From Cacajao melanocephalus (lineage: Eukaryota; Chordata; Mammalia; Primates; Pitheciidae): a stretch of DNA of 64,000 bases. The notes under the pieces are model-generated. The model did not search any database, had not been told where the DNA came from, and saw nothing but the letters and a program-made list of their open reading frames with translations. Shown here piece after piece: positions 51,225 through 63,569 of the stretch. Every line of letters starts with the position of its first letter. The first letter of the stretch is position 1. Where the stretch lies: contig CAUYLG010033245.1 of NCBI GenBank assembly GCA_963573385.1, forward strand, positions 48,195 to 112,194. Direction: 5' to 3'. Made by a program: the position numbers and the translations under genes.

Positions 51225-52190
51225 CTGGGATTGGGAAATTGATTTTGGAATCATCAGAGTATGCATGGTATTTGGATTCATTTATGTGGATAAAATCTAT
51301 TCAGTGAAGAAGCAGTGAAGTAAGAAAAGAGTCAAAGGGAAGACCCCAAGTAGCCACCCAAATATTAAGAGTGTGTTATCACAGAAATCAAGGGAGGAGG
51401 ATGTTTCGGAAGGAGGTATGATAAGCCCTATCAGCAACTTCCAATTTCCATTAAGAGAAAGAGCAGACTCTTCCCAGAGGGGCCATAGGGAGGTTGTAGG
51501 GGACTCAGGAGACGATGGAACGATTGATGGTAAACATAAAGACACGGTGGGCACTCAGTGGCAGCACAGATTTTGGTGAGGCTTTTTGACAAAGTGAGGT
51601 CTTGTTGAAGACTGTGATATCTGATATCTTGGCAACAGGTGGGAGAAAAATGAGGGAAGATAAAGGGATTTCCAGAGAAAAGTTGAAGGAGTTCATGCTT
51701 AATGATCTCAAGTTTCCCAGCAACATAGATAGACCAGTTATTCATCAGCTGAGGGAATGAGGGCAGGGGCCTGGTGGGGAGCCAGAAGACAGAGACAAAG
51801 GCTGAGAGTCATCCCTGCAGGGAAGAGGAAAGAGAGACAACTTGAGCAGAATGAAGGATTTTGAGTGAGACTGAAAGCTCCACGAAGGCTGAATTCAAAC
51901 AGGTGCAGCAGATTTTGTTCAGTGGCCTCCACAATCCCTGGGCAGCAAAGGGAAAAACAGGTGATTGTATTAATCCACGCCTGTACATCATGAGAGCCTG
52001 TGCAGAAAATATTAAGGGATCAGGGGAATTGAAGGAATTAGTAAACAGGTAGTTGAAATGATTGACAACAGCAGCCAGGTTGACAGGAAGGAAGTGAAGC
52101 TGGTCTGAGGTTGATGGGCTGAAAAGACAGAGCAGAACTGGAGTTCTCCGTAAGCTCATATCTGGGCAGTTTTATTGGGACAGGTGAAGG
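51225..52190 (-). repeat. Probable LINE-2 body (antisense)
   Basis: 'ttttggaatcatcagagtat', 'gaccccaagtagccacccaa', 'gtttcggaaggaggtatgat' and 'gaagtgaagctggtctgagg' resemble the purine-rich antisense body of L2. High divergence. Confidence 0.45.
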
Positions 52191-52309
52191 GATGTACTTT
52201 AGTCAGACATTGAAAGGTTAAATAGAGACTGCAGAAAAGAAATGTTTTTCACAACAGATATTTAATATACATTAATGTCACACACATCTGTGTATAAGTC
52301 TTGTTTCTT

Positions 52310-52450
52310 AGTTACTAGCTGTATGAACTTGGAACTTAATTGCTTAATCTATAAAGTGGAGATAATAATAATTCCTATCTCAAAAGTTTGTAGTAAGAAT
52401 TCAATGTGGTAGTGCACATAAAGCACTTAGCACAGTATAGAACATGGTAA
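52310..52450 (+). repeat. MIR fragment
   Basis: 'gttactagctgtatgaactt', 'attgcttaatctataaagtg' and 'gtagtgcacataaagcactt' follow the sense MIR consensus. Confidence 0.65.
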
Positions 52451-53399
52451 GCTGCCTAGAAGTAATTGGATATTTATACTTTTAATGATACATATGACCT
52501 CAGGGTGCGGCTGTGACTGTGAGTGGCTGAAAATGTGCAGATGTACAGGGTTTTGGAGTAGTGAAGATTTTGAAACTGAGGCCAGGGTATGGGAAGGGCC
52601 ATTCACGTGGCTGTTTTGGTGGAGAGCAATATTCTTGCTCTCTGTTGCTTCTCAGTCTTTTGCCTAAGATCAAGTGTAATATCCTTGCTCTGCCTCCATT
52701 GCTGATGTGGGTGCTGACCTGCAGGCTGGAGAAAGTGTTATTGGCCTCCCCTCTCCACAAAAGACACGTGGCAAGGGCAGTCCACGGCTCCACCCAGTTG
52801 GAAACTTCTTTTGACTGGAAGCACATGCGCATCCAAGTTCAGTTTTGTTTGTTCATAGTAAATCCCTGTATATCATAGCACTTCATTTGCATAAAAGGAT
52901 ATCCAGGTTTTAGTAATGAGACCTTTTTAATTGTGTGATTTCTACAAATAAATTGGTTTAGAGTCAGCCAAATATGCTCATAATTAGGAGACAAATAAAT
53001 AGCAGAGGCCTGTCAGTGGCACATCCTTTTGCTTATTTAAATAGTAGGCTTACTTGGAGTGAAGCCATATTGATCCTGGGGAAGTTTTATTCAATTAGTA
53101 CCCATGTGTGCATTTGGCACTGTGTAGTCAGTGAGGACTCAGGTGGACTTGGGAGTGACTCTGGGTGCTTCCCAGGGGTGTCTGGTCGCCATGTGTCTTG
53201 CACAAGAAATTGAAACTCTGGTTCCTACAAGAAGCCATTTATGCTGGCCCTGAAGGCACTAACTGCATCTGTACCTGCAAGGCCCATCCAGCCCTGCCGG
53301 AAATCTAGTAAAGTCCACTTCTGTGTGCCTATCACAGACTGAAATTCTGGGGAAGAAAAGTCATGGTTCCCAGCTTAACAGAGAAAAGGAAGCTAGGTG
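52451..53399. other. Intergenic sequence without recognised features
   Basis: About 950 bases with no gene or nameable repeat. Confidence 0.5.
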
Positions 53400-53575
53400 T
53401 TAGTAAGCACCCATTGTATAGCAGGTCCTATTCTAAATTGTTCCTGAGAGCAAATCATTTAATCATGACTCCTTCTTAGAGCAAGGAGAATGAGACTCAA
53501 ATAAGTAAATACCTTATCTAAAATCACACGAAGTGATATGAACCCAGTTGATATGAAATCTAAGGCCCACATGCT
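53400..53575 (-). repeat. MIR element (antisense)
   Basis: 'cacccattgtatagcaggtc', 'caaatcatttaatcatgact', 'gaatgagactcaaataagta' and 'ctaaaatcacacgaagtgat' follow the antisense MIR order. Confidence 0.65.
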
Positions 53576-53596
53576 CATGCACTGCTAGTAGGTTTT

Positions 53597-53675
53597 TTCA
53601 TGTGTGTCTGTGTGTGTGTGTCTGTGTGTGTGTATGCTGTGTGTTCTTCCAGGTTTTTTGTTGTTGTTGTTGTTC
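53597..53675. repeat. TG-rich microsatellite followed by (TTG)n
   Basis: 'tgtgtgtctgtgtgtgtgtg' and similar to 53645, then 'ttgttgttgttgttg' at 53659-53673. Confidence 0.85.
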
Positions 53676-53884
53676 AGTATTTACTAGTAAATCTGAACAA
53701 ATGATATATAGCTTGAGAGACCACTGATATATGGAATGTCCCAGACCAAAGTGAGGTTCTAGAATGTCAGAGCAGAGCCCTGGGTATGCAGGGGCCCAAA
53801 GCCTATCAAGAGACTGAGGAGGCATGTTGCTAGGGTGCATGGTCTCCTGGGCTTGAAACCTCCCATGAAGAGGAATCATAAAGG

Positions 53885-54085
53885 GCATAATTTCAAGTTG
53901 CATGCGTGAGATCATGTGGTATTGATCTTTCTGTGCCTAGCTTACCTCACTTAGCATAACTTCCAGGTTCATCCACGTTTTTGCAAATGACAAGATTTCC
54001 TTCCTTTTTATGACTGAGTAGTATACCATTGTGTATGTATACCACATTTTTCTTATCCATTTATCTGCCAATTATTCCTTAATAA
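53885..54085 (-). mobile_element. LINE-1 3' UTR fragment (antisense)
   Basis: 'gtgcctagcttacctcactt', 'cataacttccaggttcatcc', 'ctgagtagtataccattgtg' and 'cttatccatttatctgccaa' are antisense L1 3' UTR phrases. Confidence 0.85.
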
Positions 54086-55580
54086 AGCTGGGGAAAACAA
54101 GTTTCAAGAAGATAAAAGAGCAAGGTCATTCAGTCTTGAATCTAACAGGAGATTGCTACATGTCAGGGAAAATACCCATCTTTCTCTTTGGCTTAAACGA
54201 CACAAAATTAAATGAGACCATGGCTGAGGACCAGAAAGACACTGGAGTGTGGAGTGTGTGAGGGTATACGTAAAGGAATAATAGTCTACTACAGGAGGGG
54301 GAATTTAGGGTGAGAAGACATCCTAGTTTGTCCTGGACTGTCCTGGGTTTAGCACTGGAAGTCCTACTTCTGGAAAATACCTGAGTAGGTAGTGAGTTGG
54401 GAATGAGTCATCAGTGCAGAGTCCATCAGAGGCTGGTGACAAGGGTCAGGGGAGAGGGCAGGGTGACTTAGTGCCTGTCACAGTAGTCAATTAGCTTTCT
54501 CTGCCACGATGTCCTTAAATATGAAGTAGGAATAGGGATTTCCCTTTTGTGTGGTTACTGTGAGTGAGGTATGTAAGGTGGTTCGGAGGAAAAGGGACAA
54601 GGAACTAAAATCATAGAGCATTGTCTCTGCAATTGTTTGTACTGTAGAGTCTCCTTTAATAGTGACTTGAAATATTCTTATTGTTTATCTTGTTTCAAAA
54701 ATATAAGAATAAAAGGGAAATTACTGAGCGATCAGGTCAGTTGCCTCAAGTTGCATGGCTGGAAGGCAGTGACATTACATTTGAAAACCAGGTGGGCACG
54801 GTAAGGAGTTAGATAGAGCCGACAGAAGGTCTTTGTCAGTGGGGTTGTGAAAAATCTAGGGTTGGATGTCCCCCTGCCCCTTAATTTTTAAATGTAACTC
54901 CACTGCCTTTCAGCCATGTAAATGGGGACAAGTGACCTGATCTGTCAACAATTTCTCTTTTTTTAATTTTTAAAACAAGACAAATAATAAGAATATTGCA
55001 AGTGACTATTAAAGGAGATGCTTCGGTGCAAACAAGTTCAGAGAAAATGCTTTATGATTTTAGCTCCATGTCCTTTTTTCTCCAAGCCTCATTACACAGC
55101 TCATTCACAGTAGCAGGTGCATCCCTTCTGCCTGGAAAAATGGCTGAAGATGACATTACTTCAGTTTAAAGTGTCTGAGTTTCAGGGTGCTGAGTAATTC
55201 TCAGAAGAGCTGACCTTTTTACCTGATATTTTGTTTCTTGTTTTGGTTTTAAGAAGGAAGATAATGATTCCTCTCAATTTCTGTTAAGGAGGGAATTGCC
55301 CACTCCAAGCAAATAAGGCAGAGATAAAATGGAACAGGATGTGCTGCAGCCATGCCCATGAGTGCTTGTCAGGGATTATTTCTCCTTGGCTTGAAAGAGG
55401 ATAATCAGCCCCAAAAGGAGAAGGTGCCCTTGAGTATGAAATCTGTTTTTACAGAAGCTGGTTGGCAAACATTTAGTCAGTTGAGGATACATACACCTTA
55501 GCCTCCACTGCAACCAGAATCCCTCATGTCTCCACTGGGAAATTTGCCATTTCTAACCAAATTAACAAGGAAAAGCCCTC
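54086..55580. other. Intergenic sequence without recognised features
   Basis: About 1.5 kb of mixed DNA. The phrase 'gtttgtcctggactgtcctg' near 54328 may be part of a small DNA-transposon or SINE remnant, but I cannot name it. Confidence 0.4.
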
Positions 55581-55589
55581 TCTGGAACC

Positions 55590-56370
55590 AGCTCTATGGG
55601 AACTCCAGAGCCCATGGGAGAGCCCCAGGCAATGGCTCTTGGAGCTTCAGCAGCCTGGAGCTACCACCTCAGCTTTGAGAAAGAAAACTTCAGCCAGACT
55701 GGTCCGGCCTTGACACTGCTGGGACTCAGGAAACAAAATCCCAGAAGGAAGGCCTCAGAAGCAGACTCAGAAGCACAGGTCTCTCCCTGGCCTTCTCCTG
55801 CCCTCCTGCCTCTGGCCCCTCCTTCTGCCCTGAGGCTAGCCATAGAAGCCAAAATCATTCCTCCCCAAGGTGGGTCATAGAAATCAGAGCTCCTTTTCCT
55901 CAAAGCCGGCTGTGAAACCTAAAAATATTACTCTAATTTTCACTTCTCCTTTCTGTGTAAAAACTAGTCATAAAGAAATTATCTTATCTACCATGTTTCA
56001 CTCTAGGTCACAAGACCCCATTCCAGAGAGTGTCCTGCCCCATGCCTTGAAGGAAGAAATACTGTGTGGAGAGACCCAGAAGAATCTAGACAGACAAGCC
56101 TTGCTGGGTCTCCCCATTCAGCCCATTACCATTAGATCATATTCTTTTAGTCCAGTTATATTTCTACATGGCTGTCCACACTGTTGAACCTGACCATAAA
56201 AATGAACAATCTCCCTGTTATCTTTGGGGCTTTATCCTGAAGGCTCCTGTATCGCAGAAAACTATGATCAGACAACTTTGTTTGCAAGTTGCTTTTTCAG
56301 GAAACCTTCAGAGGGCGAAGTGAAACTTTTCCCTTGGCCTTATAAAAACCAACATTACAACTTTATACAG
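55590..56370. mobile_element. Probable retroviral LTR-derived sequence
   Basis: GC-richer block with 'gaaatactgtgtggagagac', 'ccagaagaatctagacagac', 'ttgctgggtctccccattca' and 'atatttctacatggctgtcc', which I associate with ERV1-type LTRs. Termini and target-site duplication are not identified. Two open frames of about 100 codons inside it have no domain and are not genes. Confidence 0.45.
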
Positions 56371-57429
56371 GATAGCTCCAAAAGGGACAAATGACCTGTA
56401 GATGCTGATTTTTAAAATGATATTTTTCTAATTCTTATTCAATAGCTTTCAGTTTCTCTAAGTATATAAAGTATGGGGAATTTAAAGAAGTCTTTACAAA
56501 AATGATAGCTAATCAATGTATAATTTAAAAATCGCCAATTTGCAACCCCTAATATAAAAATGTATTCAAGAAAATACTAGCAATGGGTGCAAACACCTGT
56601 GGGTGAAATGTTTTTGGAAAAAAAATTCACAGTGACACATATTGTTGCTCAGTTACTTACTGATTATAAGAGAAAAATATTATCTTAAAATGGAAAGAGG
56701 GTGGTAACTACATTAAGCAAATGATCCAAAGTAGCATCATTTATAGTGAAACATCATGGCATTTTTTGTCTCCTGGCAAGATGTTATTTGAAGTTACAGT
56801 ATCACCTATGATGTATCTCGACAAAAATATCTAATCTTAATCTAACAAAATCGTTAGCCCTAAGGTTAAATTTAACTGAAATTCAGAAATAGAAGAATGC
56901 TTTAAACAATAGCATTAGTAAACAGTCAGAAAATCCAAATTGTGGAAAATTCAATTAGAAAACTGATTGCCTGGCTCTTTAAAAGGAAAACAAGTAAACA
57001 AACAGTAAACAGAACTACTATTCTAGTTTAAAAGAGACCATAGAAAAATAAGAACAAATGCATTGTAATGCATGAGGCTGATTGGATCCTGGATGTGGAA
57101 TAAATAATTAAATAAAAAAACAAAACAAACAAATCAGTTAAGTGACAATTTGAAGGCAAATGGGTAAATTTGAGTATAGTATGCATATATGTTACTATGG
57201 AATTATTTTAATTTTAAGTATAATAATGTATTACAGTTATGTTGGAAAAGGTCCTTATTCAGAGGAAATATGTAAGCATTTATTGGTGAAGTATTATTAT
57301 GACTGCAACTTATTTAAAAATGTTATTGTAAAAAATTTGTATCTAAAAAGATTTTTTAGAAGTAGAAAAGTGCTAACAATTATTAACATTCTTTCACAAT
57401 TTCTGAATGTTTAAAAACTTGAAAAACAA
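56371..57429. other. AT-rich intergenic sequence without recognised features
   Basis: About 1 kb of AT-rich DNA; probably old repeat-derived but not assignable by eye. Confidence 0.4.
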
Positions 57430-58084
57430 AAATGTGTAAAGTTCTGCTTCTGCTATAACAGATAAATTGGTACCAGATAATCCCTCTTGCTGTAAATAAA
57501 TATTAAAAATTGGAAAAAATATATTAGGCAAAGCTTCTAGATTATGGAATCACATTGCAACACAGCAATGTGCTTCTTGAGATAGGTGGAAATACATGAG
57601 GTGAGCCTTGTGATTGCTCTGGCATTTTGCCAGGGGACACTGCACTGCTTTGCAGGGAAGTGGAGAACCAGGAAAGTTCAGGGGCTTAGAGGAACTGAGA
57701 TTACAGAAATCAGAGCTTCTGAAAGGTCGAAGCAGCTAGAGACAGCAAAGCAGGGTGGTTGGAGAAAAGGGAGCTGTGTGGAGAAAGAAGTTCGAAAATC
57801 AGCAGCAGCTCTCAAGGTTTTGGCCAAATACTAAGTTGCTGATATGCGGAAACACAGTCAAGTAGACAAAAGCTACTGGGCAACTGAGGGTTGAATAGAG
57901 ATTTCTTAGGCTATGTAATGGCCAGAGTCATAGTGAGACAGCTAGAGTTCAAACAGCTAGAGTGAGAGGATCCTGTTGAAAATCCTGAGCTTTTAGTTAA
58001 TCAGTTGACTCCTCAGAATGACAAGTACTAAGGAGCAGGATAAATATACCACATCTATTCAGATCATAGTCCAGCTGCAAAACA

Positions 58085-58177
58085 GAGAGTGAGTTGGTGG
58101 GGAGAGAAAGGGAGAGAGAGGGAGAGAGAGGCAGAAGAGGAGAGAGAGAGAAGAGAGAGAAGAGAAAGAGGAGAGAA

Positions 58178-58237
<60 letters not shown>
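58085..58237 (+). repeat. GA-rich tract with pure (GA)23
   Basis: A 150-base purine-only stretch, ending in a 46-base uninterrupted GA run (58192-58237). It can form triplex (H-DNA) structures and is likely polymorphic. A minus-strand open frame of Leu and Ser repeats across it is an artefact of composition. Confidence 0.97.
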
Positions 58238-58240
<3 letters not shown>

Positions 58241-58687
58241 AATATTCTATAAATCAGCCAGAGGAAAATGTATATTTCATGCAAGGAAACAATAATCTGA
58301 ATGACAGCTGACTTGTAAGAAGAAACAATGGAGGCCAAAAGATAGAAAAACACCACCTTTAAAGTGCTAGAAAATGCACATGGGTGTATGTGTGCACATA
58401 CATACACATACAAATTACACAACTAGAAAAACTATTCTTCAAAATCAGAACAGCTTTAAGATATTTCCAGAGAAGAAATTGGGAGAATTTGTCTTTATAT
58501 CTCTTCACACAAAAAGCTAAAGAAATTGCTTCAGAATGCAGAGAATTGATACCATATGGAAATTCAGATTAACAGAAAGAGATAAAGAGCCCAGAAAATA
58601 AAAAAAAAACATATGGAGAAATATGAAAGCCCATATAATTTTTTTCTCTTAATTTCTTTAGAAGACATAACTTCTAAAACAATAATT

Positions 58688-58747
58688 ATATACATATGTA
58701 TGTGTATGTGTGTGTGTATGTATGTGTGTGTCTGTGTGTATATATAA
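58688..58747 (+). repeat. TG/TA microsatellite
   Basis: Mixed 'tatgtgtatgtgtgtgtgta' and TATA units in the L1 3' region. Confidence 0.85.
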
Positions 58748-58959
58748 GCAATAATAGTGCAAAGGAAAAGGATACATATAAAACTATGTTAAAATAAGGT
58801 TCCTATATTGATGGCAAAGTGATATAATATTAACTTTTAAGTTAAAGATTCTTTCTATAATTCCTAAACAATCACTAAATGCAATATTTTATAGCCTTCA
58901 ATGTATCAGACTTGAATATTATTTGCTAATTTTTTCCTAAATATTTTTCATAATACTGT

Positions 58960-60548
58960 TATGATAATGTTTTATAATTTTTTAGCCAATACTTATTTGC
59001 TAGTTTTAAAAATATAATTGTTTTTTGTATATTGACATTGCCTCTTATAAAATTGTTAAATGTAATTTTTACTTCCAGTAGATTTTTAGTAGATTCCATT
59101 GAGTTTTTTACATATACAGTCATTATTACAAGTAATAACAGTCAACATTTTATTTCTTTTTTCCCAACCAATCTTTATTTCCTTTTCCCATCTTTCCTTC
59201 CCTTCCTACCTTTCTTCTCTATTTTTTTCAGTAGTTTGAACTTCCAGTACAACATTGAATACAACCTGAGAGAGCAAATATGTTCTTTTTTCTGATCTTA
59301 GTGGAAAATCATTCAATATTCCACCACTAAGAATGATGTCAGCTAGAGGGTTTTTTTTGTTTTGTTTTTGTTTTCTAAATGTCCTTTTTTTCAGAATGAG
59401 GAATTTCTTTTATGCTCCTAGTTTCCTGAAAGTTATTATGAAGAGGCTGTAAATTTAATCAAATGATTTCTGCATTTACTGAGATGATCATTTTTTCTCT
59501 TCATTCTGGTGATGTGGTGAATTACATTGCCTAATTCTCAAATGTTAAAACAACCTTGCATTCCTGAGATAAATTTTACTTGGTCATGATTTATTATTCT
59601 TTTTATATATTGCTGGGAAAGATTTACTAACGTTTTGTTAAGGATTTTATGTCTGTGTTTGTGAGAGATATTGATCTGTAACTTTTTCTTCCAGAGTCTT
59701 TGTCAAATACTAATATCAGTATATAAGTTTCACAAAATGTGTTAGAATAACCCTTTAGTTTTTTAGTACTACAAAAAATTGTGCAGAATTTTTGATTTAT
59801 TCTTAAAATGTTTGTGTAGAATTCACATTATCTCTATCAAAGTTTCATGAAATTGCTAAGAAGTCATCTGGGCCTAGGATTTTCTTTGTGGAACTATCTT
59901 TTAATATGAGTTCAATTTTTTAGTAGATAATGAGATTTTTTGATTTTATATTTCTTCTTGTATTAACTATGGTATGTTTTACTCTTCAAGGGTTTGTTCA
60001 CTTAATTTATGTAAAAGAATTTATTATCATTAAATTCTTCATGCTATTCCCTTATTATCCTTTCAATGCTTGTTAATTTATACTTATGTTTCTTATTTTA
60101 TTTCTTTTGTTATATATTTACATTTTCTCACTGTATCTTAACTAATCTTACTAGATTTTAAACAATTTTAGTATTGTTTTCAAAGTTTTGTGTTATCAAT
60201 TTTTGTCATTTTTCTATTGATTACAACATTAATTTTTTCAACTTATTTTTGGTGTAATTAGCTTTACTTCTAGTTTCTTAAGTTGGAAGCTAATTGAGTT
60301 GAGACCTTTATTATTTTCTAATATAATTATTTAAAGCCATTTAATTTCCTCTAAACACTTCTTTAGCTATAAGCCATACTATTAGATATGTTGTGTTTTA
60401 ATTATACTGTAAACTAAAATACTTCTTAATTTTTTAAAAATTCTCTGTTTCACTAATGGGTTATTTAAAGTGGTATTACTAAATTGTCAAATATTTGGGA
60501 ATTTTCTGGATATCTTAATGCTACTGATTTCTTATTTACAATCCTTAT
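58960..60548 (-). mobile_element. LINE-1 (antisense), ORF2 region, left part
   Basis: 'gatcttagtggaaaatcatt', 'gtgatgtggtgaattacatt', 'aaccttgcattcctgagata', 'tgagagatattgatctgtaa' and 'gtcatctgggcctaggattt' follow antisense ORF2. It is heavily mutated. The element continues at 61198 after an LTR. Confidence 0.85.
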
Positions 60549-61197
60549 TGTCTACAAAAGAGTCAAACTCTGTAAAATATTTGGAGAAATTTATTCTGAG
60601 CCAAATATGAGTGACCAATGACCCGTGACACAACTCCCAGGAGATCCTGAGAACATGTGCCCAAGGTGGTTGTGGCACAGCTTAGTTTTACACATTTTAG
60701 GGAGATATGAGACATCAATCAAATACATGTAAAATTTATATTGGTTCAGTCTAGAAGGGTGGGACAGCTTCTAGATCTAACCAATCTGGTGGGGTGTGGG
60801 GGTTTAGGGGAACTTCCAGAGATCATAAGTATATTTTTAAAATTTGGATTGGCAGTTGATTGAAGGAGTTAGTCATCATCCATAGAAAGGAATGTCTGGG
60901 TTATCATAAGAGGTCGTGGAAAACAAAGTTTTATCATGCACATGAAGCCTCCAAGTAGTGGGCTTCAAAGACAATAGATTGTCTGATCAGATTTAAGATC
61001 TGTGTTGATGTTAATGCTGGCTGGATTTACCTGAACTGCAAAATTGGGGGTTGAGGTGTATAATGAAGCATGTTCAACTGCCTCTTCTATCATGGCCTGA
61101 AAAACAATTTTAGGCTAACTTTGGAATGCCTTTGGCTTAGAGGAGGCATCCACTCAGATGGTTGGAGGGGCACTTTGCATTTTATTTTTGGTTTACA
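60549..61197 (-). mobile_element. Solitary retroviral LTR (antisense), inserted into L1
   Basis: A 649-base element starting TGTCTACAAAAGAGTC and ending TTGGTTTACA. Read on the minus strand it ends with AATAAA (complement at 60590-60595) followed by a U5-like segment and CA, the order of an LTR. Flanking 4-mers are TTAT and TTGT, a target-site duplication with one change; the pentamer ATTGT also spans both junctions. L1 sequence resumes directly on the right ('gtgggagactatatatattc'). No internal viral genes are present. Confidence 0.7.
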
Positions 61198-61467
61198 TTG
61201 TTGTGGGAGACTATATATATTCTGCGTGATTCCATTCTTTTATATTGATTTAAACTTGCTTTGTGACCCAGAATGTTGGTCTATCTTGGTGACTGCTCTA
61301 TATGCAATTGAAAATAATGGATATTCTGCAGTTTTGATGTGAGTTCTATAAATACAAATTAGGTCAAATTGCATGACAATGTTTTTCAAATTCTGTATTT
61401 TACTACTTTTTTTATACAGTTATTCTATCACTCAGAGAGGAGTGTAAAAATATCCAACTGTAGTTTC
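61198..61467 (-). mobile_element. LINE-1 (antisense), ORF2 region, right part
   Basis: 'ggtctatcttggtgactgct', 'ttctgcagttttgatgtgag', 'tcaaattgcatgacaatgtt' and 'aaaaatatccaactgtagtt' continue the antisense ORF2 broken at 60548. Confidence 0.85.
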
Positions 61468-61795
61468 TCCCAGCTCTCTTGTTTTGCCCTCAGCCATTCA
61501 GTTGTTGAAAGCCTGGCTGCCTTGATAAAGCCATGTCTGTCAGTGCCCTTCCTGTCTCGGCTTAAGGAGTATCCTTGCCTTGCCCTTGGGGGAGGGTCCA
61601 TGCACCTCAGTGGCATGTCTCTCAGCAGCTGCTCTGCATTGCCGTTGACACACGGTACCCAGGAGCACTCAATGAAGACCCTTGGGAACATGTTGGTGTG
61701 CGAAACAGACTGGTTCTGTAGCCCAGGTGCCTCAGAATTTCACACCAACATGCAGACTCACATTGGGCCTTGGCAAGTTTGTTAAAGTCCTTATA
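61468..61795. other. GC-richer island of unknown origin
   Basis: About 330 bases clearly richer in G and C than the AT-rich DNA on either side. Both strands have open frames of about 90-140 codons spilling into it, with no domain I recognise. It contains a 12-base inverted repeat (catgttggtgtg at 61689, cacaccaacatg at 61741). It may be a fragment of a processed pseudogene or of an LTR. Confidence 0.5.
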
Positions 61796-62314
61796 GTTTC
61801 TCTTAAAACTCATCAATGATAAAAATTTTCCTCTTCACACTTCTCCATGAGCTGTCAGTCTCTTTTATCCTATAATATATTTATCTTTTTTTCTGGAATG
61901 CAGTGTATTTGTATTCATAAGTTTCTGATAGGCTTTGGAAAAAAAAAAAAAGCCTGCAATTTTTTTTCTGCTTAACCAGCTTGTTTCAGCTGATCGTGTA
62001 CAAACAATGGTTTTGTTCTATTTTCTAAATACTAATGAAAGGAGAAGGTCTGTTTCAGCTGACTTTTTATTTTAAGGCTTAGTTTTTCAAGTCTATTTTT
62101 AAATATGTGAAATATTTATTTGGTTCAAAATCAAAAGTGTATAAAAAGTTTACTGAGAATTTTGTTTTAACTCTGTTCTCCTCTTAAAAATAACCACTGT
62201 GCATTGCTTTCTATTTTGTGTGTGTAGATAGACAGATTGTATAGATAGGTATTACTTTCTCATCCTTTCTTACACAGAAGGTAGCATTCTAATATCTGCT
62301 CTGTGCCTTATTTG
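61796..62314. other. AT-rich intergenic sequence without recognised features
   Basis: Contains A- and T-runs near 61940 and 61960; no gene or clear repeat assignment. Confidence 0.45.
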
Positions 62315-63560
62315 ATTATAAACTAAAAAAATTAAAAACTGTTATACAGAAAAGTACACAAATGATAAGAATATACCCTTGTGAGTAATTATAAATCAGC
62401 AGATTGGCATGATCACTGCATTTTCCAATAAATATTACTAGAGACCCATAATCCTCCTTCATGTCCCCTCTCAATAATTACAATTTTCTTTATCCTCAAA
62501 TATACCACTATCCAGACTTTTACCATCACAAGTTAGTCCTGCCAACTTTTGAAATTTTACACACAGAATTATACAAACTTTCTTACGTCTGGTTTATTAA
62601 CTCAACAATGTATTTATAGAAGAGTCAACTCTGTTCTTCTGTAAGGTCTTATTTTATCCATTTTGTCTACTCGTATAATATGCCATTATATGAATATCAT
62701 AAAATTTATTTTCCTATTCTATTCTTCATAGATTTTGCAATTAGAAATTATACTTTAAAATTTTATAGTATTTACAAATAATTTTATTTGTTACTTTCTG
62801 ATTCTTATACATTTGTTTTCATTTCAGTGCCTTATTTTATCACACAGTAACATGATACAATTTGTACAAAACTGAATGGAAACATGAGAGTTAACATTCT
62901 GGTTGTTAAACACCAGATGATTGTTTTTAAAGATTAAGAAAAATCTTCATATTCTAGGTTTTCAAATATTTTTAAATTTTTGTCATCAATAGAGGTTGAA
63001 TTTTATCAAATTATATATAGGCATTTATTGAGATAATATAGTTTTCTCCTTTATTTCACTAACAAAATATATTATGTTGATTAACTTTTGAATAATGAAC
63101 CAAATTGAAATCCTGAAATAAACCTAGTATGGACATAGTATGTTATAATTTTTATGTATTACTGATTTTTGTTACAAATATTATCTTTAAGAGTTGCACT
63201 TTTGTTTGTAAGTGGATTGTCCAGTACATTTCTTTTATAATGCCTTCAACATATTTAAATACCATGTTAACTCTGGTTTCTTAAAATTAAATACTCAGTA
63301 CTCTGACTATTTTATTTCTTTAGAAAGATTTTTGTAAGCTTGCTATTATTTTTTATTAAAGTTTTCCAATCTTGTCCTGTGAAACTATCTGAAACTGCTC
63401 TTTTATTTGTGAAGAAGATTTTATGTGATTTTTTTTAAGGATTTTTTTTAAATAGAGAAAGAACAATTTATATTTTCTTTGATTTTATGTCAGTTGTGAT
63501 AAATTTTTTTAAATAATTTTTTAATTTCATTCAAATTTTTACAATTATTTTCAAAAACTT
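62315..63560 (-). mobile_element. Old LINE-1 (antisense), 3' UTR then ORF2 fragments
   Basis: The left part has 'taaccctt'-type L1M 3' UTR wording ('ttacacacagaattatacaa', 'ctcgtataatatgccattat'). The right part has ORF2 wording ('gaattttatcaaattatata', 'atattatgttgattaacttt'). Very AT-rich and degraded. Confidence 0.6.
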
Positions 63561-63569
63561 GATCATATT

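Larger units (their letters stand above)
57430..58890 (+). mobile_element. Old LINE-1 (sense), 3' part
   Basis: The only L1 in this region in sense orientation: 'acaatggaggccaaaagata', 'cacctttaaagtgctagaaa', 'aactattcttcaaaatcaga', 'tttccagagaagaaattggg' and 'aattgataccatatgg' follow L1M 3' sequence. It is interrupted by the GA-rich and TG/TA simple repeats. Confidence 0.6.

Noticed and set aside
57997..58422. 141-codon minus-strand frame rich in Leu and Ser
   Set aside because: Translation of the GA-rich purine tract.
61369..61785. 138-codon plus-strand frame as a possible gene
   Set aside because: Its first third is antisense L1 and the rest is the unidentified GC-richer island; no start context, domain or splice sites. 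Kept only as an island of unknown origin.
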